DNA of 64,000 nt from an uncultured Bacteroidota bacterium (GCA_902523635.1 CABZAE010000003.1:62001-126000); one strand, 5' to 3'. Shown: positions 43,498 to 53,308, counted from the first letter of the stretch. Translations and numbers: made by a program. Notes: a model not told the origin generated them from the letters alone.

Positions 43498-44305
43498 TTT
43501 TGTGCTTGTTTATAGCCTTTCTGACACTTTTGTGTTTCATAAGTAGTTTTAAAGCTTCAACTTCATCCAGCCCTATTTGTTCGGAAATCATGTTTGTTCC
43601 TCTTTTTATTAATTTTTCATTACTTAATTGCATATCAACCATTTTGTTTCCCATAACTTTTCCTAATCCAATCATTGTTGAGGTAGTTATCATGTTCAAA
43701 ACCATTTTTTGAGCGGTTCCAGCTTTCATTCTTGAGCTCCCTGTCACAAATTCTGGACCTACAATGATTTGAATAGGGTAATTACAGTTTTCAGAGATGG
43801 GACTGTTCGGATTACAAGTAATACAACCTGTAGGAATTTTATTCATGTTACATTTAATTAGTGCTCCTAAAACATAAGGTGTGGTTCCAGATGCAGTTAT
43901 CCCCACAACAAAATCGTCCTTTGTGATGTTAAATTTTTTTAAATCAAACCAGCCTTTTTCCATATCATCCTCGGCTTTTTCAACACTTTTTCTAATTGCT
44001 TTATCTCCTCCTGCTATAATACCAATAACAAGTTCATGACTGACACCAAAAGTTGGAGGACACTCTGATGCATCTACAATACCGAGTCTTCCACTAGTTC
44101 CAGATCCTATATAAAACAATCTACCACCTTTTTTCATCTGAGATATTACTTTGACAATCAAATTATTGATATTTCGTAGCTCTTTTTCAACTGCATATGC
44201 TACTGATTTATCTTCAATATTGATATTTTTTGTTAATTCATCAATTGTCATTTTCTCAAGGTGATCATAATTTGATACAGACTCGGTTATTTTTTTGAAG
44301 CTCAT
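43487..44305 (-). CDS. murQ: N-acetylmuramic acid 6-phosphate etherase
   Basis: Splits the lactyl ether of MurNAc 6-phosphate, giving GlcNAc 6-phosphate and lactate in cell-wall recycling. Its 272 residues contain a SIS sugar-phosphate domain (RLFYIGSGTSGRLGIVDASE and the downstream GITASGTTPYVLGAL) and the GSSRMKAGTAQKMVLNMI signature. Key acidic residues around DASECPPTFG are present. MurK or AnmK to supply the substrate is not in this window. Confidence 0.96.
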   Translation of the reverse strand: MSFKKITESVSNYDHLEKMTIDELTKNINIEDKSVAYAVEKELRNINNLIVKVISQMKKGGRLFYIGSGTSGRLGIVDASECPPTFGVSHELVIGIIAGGDKAIRKSVEKAEDDMEKGWFDLKKFNITKDDFVVGITASGTTPYVLGALIKCNMNKIPTGCITCNPNSPISENCNYPIQIIVGPEFVTGSSRMKAGTAQKMVLNMITTSTMIGLGKVMGNKMVDMQLSNEKLIKRGTNMISEQIGLDEVEALKLLMKHKSVRKAINKHKNES

Positions 44306-44310
44306 AGAAA

Positions 44311-45153
44311 TTAATTAAAAATGCCGTCAGGGGCATCCTTCTTAGAAATACTAAAATAATCAAATTCAGAAACTCTAAAATAACCTAAGGGGAATTTTTC
44401 GGGGTTAATATTATTATAAATATTTCCTTTTACAACAGCATTGGCGGATGAAAAAGGTCGTCCTGATTGTGCTCCAGCTTGAGAGGTCAAAATATTTAAA
44501 TAGTTGTAACAATCCTTGGTAATTCCAAATAATTCAGTACTAACCAAATCATCATTCTTAAAGTACTCATATTGATCGATAAAAAATGAAAATGTAAAAT
44601 TATTCCCATTAATATATGTGTCTCTTGCTACAAGATAATCATACTTATTGCCCTCTCCTTTTGGCCCAAATTTCCATAAATAATAATCACCAATGCTTTG
44701 CGGGTCAGTAAAAGTAATTAACAATTCAACCTCATCTTTTATAAGTGATTTTCTTTTTCCAAAAGCAACAGACTCTATTTTAGGAACTTTTAGAAGTTTT
44801 TGAGTTGATAAATAAATTTGTTCGTTATGTTTTACATATAGAATGTAATCATTATCGTAATCGATTACATTAATCTCAGAAAAAAAATAATTTTTCTTTT
44901 TGTCAAAATCTAATTTTATGCTTTTACCCTGAATGTTTATTTGAACCAAAGCATCATCAATTAAATCTATTTCTTCATTAAAATATGGTACTGTTTTCGA
45001 CAAAATCACTCTAGCTTCAATAATATTTTTATCAATATTTTTTTTTAATTCAGCATCTATAACGAGTCTTTCGTCACTAAATGATGTTTCAATATCTATA
45101 ACTTTCTCACAACTTTGAAACATAAGAAAAATCATTAAGATTATTTTTTTCAT
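44311..45153 (-). CDS. DUF4249 lipoprotein
   Basis: A 280-residue lipoprotein. The lipobox is LMFQSC, with Cys at about residue 15. A beta-rich region typical of DUF4249 follows (ERLVIDAELKKN, ALVQINIQGKSIKLD), then GDYYLWKFGPKG and the late GRPFSSANAVVKGNIYN. DUF4249 genes almost always accompany a TonB-dependent receptor, here three bases upstream, so it is probably a surface or periplasmic partner in uptake. The ligand is unknown. The protein is a little shorter than many members, but the C-terminal FRVSEFDYFSI is present. Confidence 0.9.
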   Translation of the reverse strand: MKKIILMIFLMFQSCEKVIDIETSFSDERLVIDAELKKNIDKNIIEARVILSKTVPYFNEEIDLIDDALVQINIQGKSIKLDFDKKKNYFFSEINVIDYDNDYILYVKHNEQIYLSTQKLLKVPKIESVAFGKRKSLIKDEVELLITFTDPQSIGDYYLWKFGPKGEGNKYDYLVARDTYINGNNFTFSFFIDQYEYFKNDDLVSTELFGITKDCYNYLNILTSQAGAQSGRPFSSANAVVKGNIYNNINPEKFPLGYFRVSEFDYFSISKKDAPDGIFN

Positions 45154-45155
45154 TA

Positions 45156-47510
45156 TTAAAATTTAAAATTATATGTTATGCTTGGAACAACCCCAAAAAT
45201 TGAGAGTTGGATAGCTTCATTTTTTAAAGTGTCTGGGTTTTCCCTGAAAAATAATGAGTTGGCATTATCTCTATTGTAAATATTATAAATTCCAAAGACC
45301 CATTCTCGCTCATAGTTTTTTTCTTTCTTTGGAATCAGTTTTAAAGAAAAATCTAAGCGATGGTAGTTGGGAAGCCTTTTAGAATTCCTGTCACCATAAT
45401 TAGGTACAATTAGATCCATATATTGGTATTGTCCAACAGGGTAATTAGTGGGCTGCCCAGTTTGAAAAATAAAATTGGTATTTAATGTAAGCTTATTATT
45501 TATCTTGTAAGAAGAAACAAAACTAAAATCGTGTGTTTTATCATGCCCAGTGTTGTACCATCTTCCAGAGTTAATCCCTGTTTCATAAATATTTTCTCCA
45601 GCAGTTTTTTGCTCAGACTTTGACAATGTGTAGGCAATCCAATAGTTATGTTTCGAACTATTCTTCCTGTAAAATAACTCAAAGCCATAAGCTCTTGATA
45701 GACCTGGTAATAGAATTCTTTCTACAGCTTTATTAGCAATCAAATCTGCACCATCAATGTAGTCAAGTCTGTTTTTGATTTTTTTGTAATAAATTTCGGT
45801 TTCAAAAGTCTGATTTTTACTGGACTTTTTTTGATATCCAATGGCCCATTGATCAAGTTTTTGGGGTTTTAAATAAGGGCCACTGGGTGCCCAAACATCC
45901 AAAGGAGTTGGGGCATTGGTATTCGAAATTAGGTGTATATATTGGTTCAATCTATTATAACTTGCTTTAATTGAACTCTTGTTAAAAAGATATGAAACAT
46001 TTACCCTAGGTTCCAAATTATTATACGATTTAATTATTGATGAATCATTAGTGTCATTAAAATCACCAATTGCATCAGCTTCTCTGTAAATTCCCAAAGA
46101 TTTGTCAAATTCCACTGGGTTGTTGTTTAAATACGTATTCAAACCGTTTTGTCTAAATCTAAGAAATTGATTTATCCGAAGTCCATATCTAAGGGATATT
46201 TTTTTTGAAACCCTATTTAAAATATCAAAATATAATGCATTTTCTAAAGCATATTTTTTATCAAAAATTTCAAAATTAATACCTGAGTTGTTCAAAGGAT
46301 TAATTTCACCTGGGTTGAATTCATAATAGATACTGTTTAGTCCATAATTAAATTGTGTTTTATTAGAAAAATAGTTTTTCAAATCAAATTTAAAATTGAA
46401 ATTTTTTATTCCTGAATTCCATTTAAATCCAATAAAATCGAGGGTCAGGCCATAATAATAGTCGCTGAAAATGAGTGAAGTATTTGAAAAGGTTTTGTCG
46501 TTAATCAGATGGTTCCATCTCAAATTGAAAGTAGAATTTCCATAAATATTTGAGAAAGTATTACTAAGTTTAAATTTATCTCTTCCAAAATAACCAGAAA
46601 GAAAAATTGTATTTGAGCTATCGATTTTATAATTCATTTTGGTATTTATATCAAAAAAGTAAGCAGAGTTTTCAATGTCAGTAAATTTTAAAAATAGGTG
46701 TGCATAAGAACCTCTGGTCGCTATTAAATAAGATCCTTTTTCTTTTTCTAAAGGCCCTTCAGCCAATATTCGACTAGAAATCACTCCAATTCCACCATTT
46801 AGCTTATGTTCTTTATTGTTTCCGTCCTTTTGATATACATCGAGTACTGATGAAAGTCTTCCACCATAGTAAGATGGTATTCCACCTTTATAAAGTTTTA
46901 TTTCTTTAATTGCATCAGAATTGAAAATTGAAAATAATCCGAATAAATGTGAAGAATTGTAAATTATGGCTTCATCAAATAAAATTAAATTTTGATCTCC
47001 GGCTCCCCCTCTGACATTAAATCCACCTGTACCTTCACCAGAGTTTGATATACCTGGAAGTAATGTGATTGTCTTTAAAAGATCGGATTCACCGAATAGT
47101 ACAGGGATCTCTTTAATCGTTTCACTACTCAATTTGTTCAAGCTCATTACTGGCTTTGAAATATCTAAATCTTCAATATTATTAACAACAATAACCTCAT
47201 TTAGATTTTCAACTTTTTGCTCTAAATAAAAATTTTTTGAGATATTTTTATTTATTTCCAACTCAATTTTTTCAGTTTTGTATCCAACTGAGCTTACAGA
47301 AATTACAAATTTATTTTTGGGAAGCGTGATTGAATAAAAACCGTATGAGTTGGAAACAGCTCCTGCCCCAATTTCGTTTACAAAAATATTAGAACCAATA
47401 ATTAATTCATTACTCGCTAAATCCATAACATAGCCACTTAGGGTATATGTATTTTGGGCAAAAGTTAGAAATGGGAGAAGACAAAAAAATATTGTTTTTT
47501 TGTATTTCAA
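45156..47510 (-). CDS. TonB-dependent receptor with CarboxypepD_reg-like domain
   Basis: A 784-residue outer-membrane receptor. A signal peptide (to about residue 18) is followed by a carboxypeptidase-like regulatory domain (SGYVMDLASNELIIGSNIFV) of about 85 residues, a plug domain (NVRGGAGDQNLILFDEAIIYNSSHLFG, about 170-196) and a 22-stranded barrel ending FGVVPSITYNFKF. It uses TonB/ExbB energy to import a large or scarce solute. The substrate is unknown. It lacks a SusD neighbour and instead pairs with DUF4249. The start is TTG at 47510. Confidence 0.93.
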   Translation of the reverse strand: MKYKKTIFFCLLPFLTFAQNTYTLSGYVMDLASNELIIGSNIFVNEIGAGAVSNSYGFYSITLPKNKFVISVSSVGYKTEKIELEINKNISKNFYLEQKVENLNEVIVVNNIEDLDISKPVMSLNKLSSETIKEIPVLFGESDLLKTITLLPGISNSGEGTGGFNVRGGAGDQNLILFDEAIIYNSSHLFGLFSIFNSDAIKEIKLYKGGIPSYYGGRLSSVLDVYQKDGNNKEHKLNGGIGVISSRILAEGPLEKEKGSYLIATRGSYAHLFLKFTDIENSAYFFDINTKMNYKIDSSNTIFLSGYFGRDKFKLSNTFSNIYGNSTFNLRWNHLINDKTFSNTSLIFSDYYYGLTLDFIGFKWNSGIKNFNFKFDLKNYFSNKTQFNYGLNSIYYEFNPGEINPLNNSGINFEIFDKKYALENALYFDILNRVSKKISLRYGLRINQFLRFRQNGLNTYLNNNPVEFDKSLGIYREADAIGDFNDTNDSSIIKSYNNLEPRVNVSYLFNKSSIKASYNRLNQYIHLISNTNAPTPLDVWAPSGPYLKPQKLDQWAIGYQKKSSKNQTFETEIYYKKIKNRLDYIDGADLIANKAVERILLPGLSRAYGFELFYRKNSSKHNYWIAYTLSKSEQKTAGENIYETGINSGRWYNTGHDKTHDFSFVSSYKINNKLTLNTNFIFQTGQPTNYPVGQYQYMDLIVPNYGDRNSKRLPNYHRLDFSLKLIPKKEKNYEREWVFGIYNIYNRDNANSLFFRENPDTLKNEAIQLSIFGVVPSITYNFKF

Positions 47511-47524
47511 ATTAATTACATTTT

Positions 47525-47549
47525 AAAACTATAGCCTACTTAAAGGCTA
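47525..47549 (-). terminator. Hairpin downstream of icd
   Basis: On the minus strand TAGCCT-TTAAGT-AGGCTA forms a 6-base-pair stem followed by TAGTTTTAAAA. It lies 16-33 bases after the icd stop and before the TonB receptor gene, where a terminator is expected. The T-run is weak. Confidence 0.5.
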
Positions 47550-47564
47550 AACGCGTGGGTCAAT

Positions 47565-48794
47565 TTAACTTTTTAATTTTAGTTCTAAGTTTTTTTTAAT
47601 TGTATCCAAAAACTCTTGGGTATTCATGTAGTCAGATCTTTTCATTTCCTTTCCGTGAATTAAAAGTGCTAAGTCTTTGGTCATATTACCACTCTCAACA
47701 GTTTTAATACAAATATTTTCCAAAGTATCACAAAAATTGATTAAATCTTTGTTTTTATCTAATTTACCTCTATGAGAAAGTCCTCTTGTCCATGCAAAAA
47801 TTGAGGCGATTGGGTTAGTTGATGTTTCCTTACCTTTTTTATGTTCTCTGTAGTGCCTGGTAACAGTACCGTGAGCTGCCTCAGCTTCCATAGTTTTACC
47901 ATCAGGTGTGACCAATGTTGATGTCATTAAACCCAGAGAACCAAATCCTTGCGCAACTGTATCTGACTGAACGTCACCATCGTAGTTTTTACACGCCCAA
48001 ACAAAGCCTCCTTTCCACTTCATTGCGGCTGCCACCATATCATCTATTAATCTATGTTCATAGGTAATACCTACTTTTTCAAATTTTTCCTGAAACTCTG
48101 TTACATAAACTTCGTGAAAAATATCTTTGAATCTGCCGTCGTAAGCTTTGAGAATTGTATTTTTTGTTGATAAATAAAGTGGCCATTTTTTTGTCAGGGC
48201 TTGATTCATGCATGACCGTGCAAACCCAAAAATTGAGGAGTCAATATTATACATACTCATAGCAATTCCATCTTCTTCGAAGTTGTAAACATCCCAAGTT
48301 TTTGTAGAGTCACCGTTGTGAGGTGTGAAAGTCATAGTTAATTTTCCTCTACCATGTGTAACTATATCAGTGGCTTTGTACTGATCTCCAAACGCATGTC
48401 TTCCAATACAAATTGGTTTTTCCCAACCTTGAACATATCTGGGAACATTTTTCATAATTATAGGTTCACGAAAAACAGTACCTCCAACAATATTTCTTAT
48501 TGTTCCGTTTGGAGATTTCCACATTTTTTTTAGTGTAAATTCTTTCACACGATCCTCATCAGGGGTAATTGTTGCGCATTTAATACCCACATTGTATTTT
48601 TTTATGGCTTCAGCAGAATCAACCGTAACTTTATCGTCAGTAAAGTCTCTGTTTTTAATACTTAAATCAAAATATTTAATATCCAGTTTTAAATAAGGCA
48701 CAATTAATTTTGATTTGATGAAACTCCATATTATTCTTGTCATTTCATCACCGTCAAGTTCTACTATTGGGTTTTTAACATGAATTTTTTTCAT
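47565..48794 (-). CDS. icd: NADP-dependent isocitrate dehydrogenase
   Basis: Oxidises isocitrate to 2-oxoglutarate, reducing NADP. The 409 residues belong to the homodimeric eukaryote-like IDH subfamily rather than the E. coli or monomeric type, as shown by [35 protein letters not shown] and [27 protein letters not shown] (about 291-317). Catalytic and metal-binding residues in the [25 protein letters not shown] region (about 252-276) look intact. It follows rplS by 13 bases and may share its transcript. Confidence 0.96.
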   Translation of the reverse strand: MKKIHVKNPIVELDGDEMTRIIWSFIKSKLIVPYLKLDIKYFDLSIKNRDFTDDKVTVDSAEAIKKYNVGIKCATITPDEDRVKEFTLKKMWKSPNGTIRNIVGGTVFREPIIMKNVPRYVQGWEKPICIGRHAFGDQYKATDIVTHGRGKLTMTFTPHNGDSTKTWDVYNFEEDGIAMSMYNIDSSIFGFARSCMNQALTKKWPLYLSTKNTILKAYDGRFKDIFHEVYVTEFQEKFEKVGITYEHRLIDDMVAAAMKWKGGFVWACKNYDGDVQSDTVAQGFGSLGLMTSTLVTPDGKTMEAEAAHGTVTRHYREHKKGKETSTNPIASIFAWTRGLSHRGKLDKNKDLINFCDTLENICIKTVESGNMTKDLALLIHGKEMKRSDYMNTQEFLDTIKKNLELKLKS

Positions 48795-48807
48795 TGCTAA
48801 TTAAGAG

Positions 48808-49158
48808 TTAGTCCTTTATTTCCTTTATTCTGGCCTTTTTTCCCCTTAGTTTTCTAAAGTAATATATTCGAGATCGTCGAACTTTACCCTTTTTGTTAAC
48901 CTCAATTTTTTGAATTGATGGCAAGTTTATGGGAAAGATTCTTTCAATTCCAAAAGTCCCAGACATTTTTCTGATTGTGAAGGTTTTTGTAAGTCCTGTT
49001 CCCTTAATTTGTATGACAACACCTTTAAAAAACTGCGTTCTTACCTTGTCTCCCTCACGTATTTCGTAGAAAACAGTGATTGTATCTCCAGTGTTGAACT
49101 CAGGTAGATCTTTTTTTGCAACAAATTCATCTTGAACGAATTTTACTAAAGATTCCAT
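48808..49158 (-). CDS. rplS: 50S ribosomal protein bL19
   Basis: Ribosomal protein bL19, 116 residues, at the subunit interface. FNTGDTITVFYEIREGDKVRTQFFKGVVI and TFTIRKMSGTFGIERIFPINLPSIQKIEV (segments about 20-48 and 58-86) are diagnostic. A 101-base leader separates it from trmD on the same strand, long for this genome, with a hairpin next to the start codon. Confidence 0.98.
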   Translation of the reverse strand: MESLVKFVQDEFVAKKDLPEFNTGDTITVFYEIREGDKVRTQFFKGVVIQIKGTGLTKTFTIRKMSGTFGIERIFPINLPSIQKIEVNKKGKVRRSRIYYFRKLRGKKARIKEIKD

Positions 49159-49259
49159 TATTGAAAAGTTTTGAATTAAACTTAAACAACATTCACGATT
49201 ATCGCCAGCGGTTGGATAAATTGGAAAGCGAATTTACTATTTTTTTTTATCAAAAAAAA
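49159..49259 (-). promoter_or_regulatory. Structured leader upstream of rplS
   Basis: A 101-base gap in an operon where other gaps are a few bases. On the minus strand it holds a GC-richer 40-base block with the palindrome CGATAATCG (49196-49204) and a 6-base-pair hairpin AAGTTT-AATTCA-AAACTT (49166-49183) that ends eight bases before the ATG. An autoregulatory bL19 leader is plausible. I recall bL19 leader candidates being proposed for Flavobacteriia but cannot confirm a match here. Confidence 0.45.
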
Positions 49260-49937
49260 CTATTTGATAATACCTGGTCTAATTTGTTTGGTTCTTTCAA
49301 TAGATTTGTTTTCTTTCCAGTTTTCTATTTCTTTTTTATTACCGGAAAGCAATACACTGGGTACCTTAAGATTTTCAAAATTTGCTGGCCTTGTGTAAAC
49401 AGGTGGTGCTAATAAATTGTCTTGAAATGAATCTGTTAATGCAGAGGTGCTATCACCAATTGCGCCAGGTACAAGCCTTGCCAAAGAGTCGCAAAGAACA
49501 GCAGCAGGGAGTTCACCACCTGAAAGAACATAATCTCCGATTGAAATTTCCATAGTTATCAGCTGATCACGTACCCTTTGATCAACTCCTTTATAGTGAC
49601 CACACAAAATAATTAAGTTTTCTAGGGTAGACAATCGATTAGAAGTTTTCTGATCTAAAATTTTAGCATCGGGGGTCATGTATATGATCTCATCATAATT
49701 TCTTTGTTTACAAAGGAAATCAATACAATTTTTTATCGGCTCAATCATCAAAACCATCCCAGATCCTCCACCAAATTGATAATCATCGACTTGTTTTCTT
49801 TTGTAGTTTGAATAATCTTTTAAGTCGTGAAAGTATATTTCGAAATAATTTTTATCGATTGCTCTTTTTACAATAGATCCCTCAAACGGGCTTTTAATTA
49901 GATCAGGTTTAACGCTTATTATATCAATCCTTAGCAT
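49260..49937 (-). CDS. trmD: tRNA (guanine-37-N1)-methyltransferase
   Basis: SPOUT-class enzyme that methylates G37 next to the anticodon, preventing +1 frameshifts. It has 225 residues. LRIDIISVKPDLIKSPF at the N-terminus, YQFGGGSGMVL, LCGHYKGVDQRV and the knot ISIGDYVLSGGELPAAVL are all present, with the catalytic Asp in DSFQDNLLAPPVYTRP. It lies two bases after the degP-like gene and upstream of rplS, the classic trmD-rplS order. Confidence 0.97.
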   Translation of the reverse strand: MLRIDIISVKPDLIKSPFEGSIVKRAIDKNYFEIYFHDLKDYSNYKRKQVDDYQFGGGSGMVLMIEPIKNCIDFLCKQRNYDEIIYMTPDAKILDQKTSNRLSTLENLIILCGHYKGVDQRVRDQLITMEISIGDYVLSGGELPAAVLCDSLARLVPGAIGDSTSALTDSFQDNLLAPPVYTRPANFENLKVPSVLLSGNKKEIENWKENKSIERTKQIRPGIIK

Positions 49938-49939
49938 TT

Positions 49940-51325
49940 TTATTCAAAGATTAATCTTTCCCTATCTCCATCAGGACTAATAAATGTCATTTGGTTAATT
50001 TTCACATTACCATCGAAACTTGACAAATCACTTGTGTTTGAAATTTTTTCACCATTTATTTCAATTAAAATGTATCCCGGGGTTACTCCCATTCTATACA
50101 GCGTATTATTTCTGTGATTCAAAACTCTAATTCCATTTTCAATTCCCATATCGTTGAGTTCATCATTTGACATGTTTTTTAGTTGCATTCCGTAAAAGTC
50201 TACATTTTCGTTTTTTTCAAGCTTAACATTGAGATTCAATTTATTGTTCTTTCTCATTAAACCTACGGAAACAACATCTCCAGGTCTTTTAGTGCTTAAA
50301 TAACCTGAAAGATCTGAGAACTTGGCTATTTTTATACCATCTAAACTAATAATTACATCCCCTTTTTCAACTCCTGCAATTGCTGCACCCATTGTTGGCT
50401 CAATATCACTCACGTAAAACCCTTCAGTGTAAGAAATTTCTAGATCATTGGCAGTTCTTGAATTAAGCCCAAAGCCAGTTACACCTAAAAGACCTTTCTG
50501 CACGTTACCAAATTCAACAATATCCTCAAATATTTTCCTTGCAACGTTGCTGGGAACTGCAAACGAATATCCAACAAAACCTCCTGTTCCGCTTGTTATT
50601 GCCGTGTTGATTCCAATTAAATCTCCATTAGTATTGACTAATGCTCCACCGCTGTTACCTGAATTAACTGCAGCATCAGTTTGAATAAATGATTGATTTT
50701 TAGAGTCATAATCATTAAGATCTCGTGACTTGGCACTAATAATTCCAGCAGTAACGGTTGAAGTAAGATTGTATGGGTTTCCGACAGCGAGAACCCATTC
50801 ACCAATTTTAGTTTGATCAGAATCGGCAAATCTTATGTAGGGAAAAGTATCTTCACTATTAATTTTTAGAACAGCAATATCTGCAACCTCATCTTGGCCT
50901 ATTAACTCAGTTTTGTATGTTTTGTTGTTATTTGTTGTAACCTCGATTGTTGATGCATCTTCAATTACATGAAAATTGGTAATTATGTAACCATCTTTAG
51001 AAACTATAACTCCTGAACCCATTCCGATTCTTGTTCGACCTCTGTCGTTATTATTGAAATAGTCCCAAATAGATGATGTTCCTTTGGAAACACTTGTGTT
51101 TTTGACATGAACTACAGAGTTTATAGTTTTTTCAGCAGCAATAGTAAAATCTGTATTTTGATTAAATCGGCTTTGAGGTTGTTGATTGTATGAAATGTTA
51201 ACCAATTTACTTTCGTCAGAGTTACTCTCATTGACGTTAGAATGATCATAAGTTGAGTTATGAATAAAAATTGCAACAAATCCACCAATAACAGAGATAA
51301 TAATTGTATAAAGTAATTTTTTCAT
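49940..51325 (-). CDS. degP: Periplasmic serine protease, DegP/HtrA family
   Basis: A 461-residue HtrA-type protease/chaperone that degrades misfolded envelope proteins. An N-terminal signal anchor at about 5-21 is followed by the trypsin-like domain with the full catalytic triad: His in ITNFHVIEDA, Asp in DEVADIAVLKI and Ser in VNSGNSGGALVN. Two PDZ-like domains follow (GLLGVTGFGLNS and EPTMGAAIAGVEKGDVI, then a shorter C-terminal one). It heads a minus-strand run with trmD and rplS and starts 101 bases from the divergent dapF. Confidence 0.94.
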   Translation of the reverse strand: MKKLLYTIIISVIGGFVAIFIHNSTYDHSNVNESNSDESKLVNISYNQQPQSRFNQNTDFTIAAEKTINSVVHVKNTSVSKGTSSIWDYFNNNDRGRTRIGMGSGVIVSKDGYIITNFHVIEDASTIEVTTNNNKTYKTELIGQDEVADIAVLKINSEDTFPYIRFADSDQTKIGEWVLAVGNPYNLTSTVTAGIISAKSRDLNDYDSKNQSFIQTDAAVNSGNSGGALVNTNGDLIGINTAITSGTGGFVGYSFAVPSNVARKIFEDIVEFGNVQKGLLGVTGFGLNSRTANDLEISYTEGFYVSDIEPTMGAAIAGVEKGDVIISLDGIKIAKFSDLSGYLSTKRPGDVVSVGLMRKNNKLNLNVKLEKNENVDFYGMQLKNMSNDELNDMGIENGIRVLNHRNNTLYRMGVTPGYILIEINGEKISNTSDLSSFDGNVKINQMTFISPDGDRERLIFE

Positions 51326-51426
51326 GTATAAATTTTTTATAAAATTAATTTTTTTAAATAAGACTAAATATAATTTAACTTCATTTTAACATCATATCCT
51401 TTTATGTGTTATTATTGTAATTATAA

Positions 51427-52206
51427 ATGAAACTTAACTTTCACAAATATCAAGCCAATGGAAATGATTTTATAATTTTTAATAATTTCTCTAATAATTT
51501 ACCTAAAGAACAAGAGTTTATCAAAAAACTTTGCTCTAGGAAATTTAACGTCGGAGCTGACGGAGTAATTTTTGTTGAAAATTGTGAAAGTCATGATTAT
51601 GAAATGTTGTATTTCAATTCTGATGGAAAATTAGGCTCTCTTTGCGGAAACGGAGCTAGGTGTTGTGCTAAATTTGCATTTGATCAAGGCTTAATAAAAA
51701 ATAGAACCAATTTCAAAGCCAATGATGGTGTGCATCATTGTATCATCGAAGATGATATTGTCCATTTGTCTATGAATGACATAGAAAAAATAGAATACCA
51801 TGAAAATGATATAATTCTTGACTCAGGCTCTCCACATTATATCAAAATTGTTGATAATGTCGAAAAGATGAATGTGCTAAAGATTGGTCAAGAAATAAGA
51901 AATAGTGAGTATTTCAAGAAAGATGGTATCAATGTAAATTTTGTAGAAATTGTTTCTAAAAAAGCATTTAAAATTAGAACTTATGAAAGAGGAGTCGAAA
52001 ATGAAACACTATCCTGTGGAACCGGCGCTACGGCAGTTGCAGTTGCCATGCATTTTTTAAAAAAAACGACATCGAAAAAAATAGAAATAATTTCCATTGG
52101 AGGAAAATTGAATGTTAAATTTAAAAAGTACAATAATATTTACAACCAAATTTTTTTAGTAGGTGAGGCCAAAAAGATTTATTCTGGAGAAATTTATTAT
52201 AAATGA
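51427..52206 (+). CDS. dapF: Diaminopimelate epimerase
   Basis: Converts LL- to meso-diaminopimelate for lysine and peptidoglycan. It has 259 residues. Both catalytic Cys are present (GNGARCCAKFA and SCGTGATAVAVA), as is the N-terminal FHKYQANGNDFIIF. DapA, an earlier step of the same pathway, is at 63233. The gene overlaps mltG by four bases (ATGA). Confidence 0.97.
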   Translation: MKLNFHKYQANGNDFIIFNNFSNNLPKEQEFIKKLCSRKFNVGADGVIFVENCESHDYEMLYFNSDGKLGSLCGNGARCCAKFAFDQGLIKNRTNFKANDGVHHCIIEDDIVHLSMNDIEKIEYHENDIILDSGSPHYIKIVDNVEKMNVLKIGQEIRNSEYFKKDGINVNFVEIVSKKAFKIRTYERGVENETLSCGTGATAVAVAMHFLKKTTSKKIEIISIGGKLNVKFKKYNNIYNQIFLVGEAKKIYSGEIYYK

Positions 52207-53249
52207 AAAAGTCCTCTGTTCGTAACATTATCATTTTAATTTCAGTTCTGTTTTTGATTGCATCAGTTTTTATATATGATTATTATAAGACTTTTCATTA
52301 TGCTAACACCAGCTTTAATCAGAGTGAAATTCATTTATACGTACCTACTGGAACGCATTTTAATGGATTAAAAAAAATTATTAAACCTTACTTGAATGAT
52401 TCTCTTAGTTTTTTTAAAGCTGCTACGAAAAAAAATTTTATTAATAATATAAAGCCTGGTAAATTTCTTATAAAAAAAGGATTTTCTAATACAGAAATTA
52501 TACATTCATTGAGGTTTGAAAACATTCCAATTAATGTAACTTTTAATAATTTGGAAAGGTTAGAGGATTTGGCATCAAAAATTTCAAAGCTGATTGAACC
52601 CGATAGTATTAGTCTTATGAAATCATTTTTGGAATCAGATTTTCTTACTGATAATCAATTCACCAAAGAATCAGTTTTTAGTATTTTTATGCCAAATACT
52701 TACGAATTTTATTGGAATTCAACATCTGATGATTTTAGAAATAGAATGTTAAAGTATTTTAAGTCATATTGGACAGTGGATAGAAAAAAGAAAGCTAAAT
52801 CACTAAACTTAAGTCCAATAGACGTTTCTATATTAGCTTCAATTGTTCAAAGAGAAACACCAAAAGTAGATGAAAGACCAACCATTTCAGGTGTTTATTA
52901 CAATAGACTTGAAAAACAAATGAAATTGCAAGCAGATCCAACTGTAGTTTATACAATTAAACAGAAAAATGGTTTTGATAAAAAAATTAGAAGAGTGTTG
53001 TATAAAGATCTAAGAATAGATTCTCCTTACAATACCTACAAATACAAAGGATTACCCCCTGGACCAATATATATGCCAGATTTGAGCTCAATTGAGTCAG
53101 TTTTAAATCTACAAAATCATGAATATCTGTTTTTTGTTGCTGATGTATCCAGACCTGGCTATCATATTTTCGCTAAAAACCTTTTCCAGCATAATAGGAA
53201 CAAAAGACAATACACAAATTGGCTCAGAAAAAATAAAATAAAAAGATAA
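52203..53249 (+). CDS. mltG: Endolytic transglycosylase MltG
   Basis: A 348-residue YceG-family lytic transglycosylase that cuts nascent glycan strands and helps end their elongation. One N-terminal transmembrane helix (about 9-26) is followed by a LysM-like region and the catalytic domain with the Glu of ASIVQRETPKVDERP and YNRLEKQMKLQADPTV. The late NTYKYKGLPPGPI motif is conserved. Its stop codon lies at the base of a 10-base-pair hairpin, a probable terminator. Confidence 0.95.
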   Translation: MKKSSVRNIIILISVLFLIASVFIYDYYKTFHYANTSFNQSEIHLYVPTGTHFNGLKKIIKPYLNDSLSFFKAATKKNFINNIKPGKFLIKKGFSNTEIIHSLRFENIPINVTFNNLERLEDLASKISKLIEPDSISLMKSFLESDFLTDNQFTKESVFSIFMPNTYEFYWNSTSDDFRNRMLKYFKSYWTVDRKKKAKSLNLSPIDVSILASIVQRETPKVDERPTISGVYYNRLEKQMKLQADPTVVYTIKQKNGFDKKIRRVLYKDLRIDSPYNTYKYKGLPPGPIYMPDLSSIESVLNLQNHEYLFFVADVSRPGYHIFAKNLFQHNRNKRQYTNWLRKNKIKR

Positions 53250-53280
53250 TTATCTGAAAACCAGATAATTAAAATTTTAT
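53247..53280 (+). terminator. Hairpin after mltG
   Basis: TAATTATCTG and CAGATAATTA form a perfect 10-base-pair stem with a 5-base loop (AAAAC), followed by AAATTTTAT. The mltG TAA is the first arm's start. The stem is AT-rich, so termination strength is uncertain. Confidence 0.6.
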
Positions 53281-53281
53281 G

Positions 53282-53289
53282 TAAGTTTG
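53282..53289 (+). promoter_or_regulatory. -7 element of the lysozyme-like gene
   Basis: TAAGTTTG matches TAnnTTTG and lies 19 bases before the ATG at 53309, just after the mltG hairpin. No TTTG at -33. Confidence 0.4.
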
Positions 53290-53308
53290 CGCCAATTTTT
53301 AAGTTGTA

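Noticed and set aside
49116-49412. A 98-residue plus-strand frame covering the rplS leader
   Set aside because: Runs antisense into rplS and trmD and has low-complexity content; the conserved genes on the other strand explain the region.
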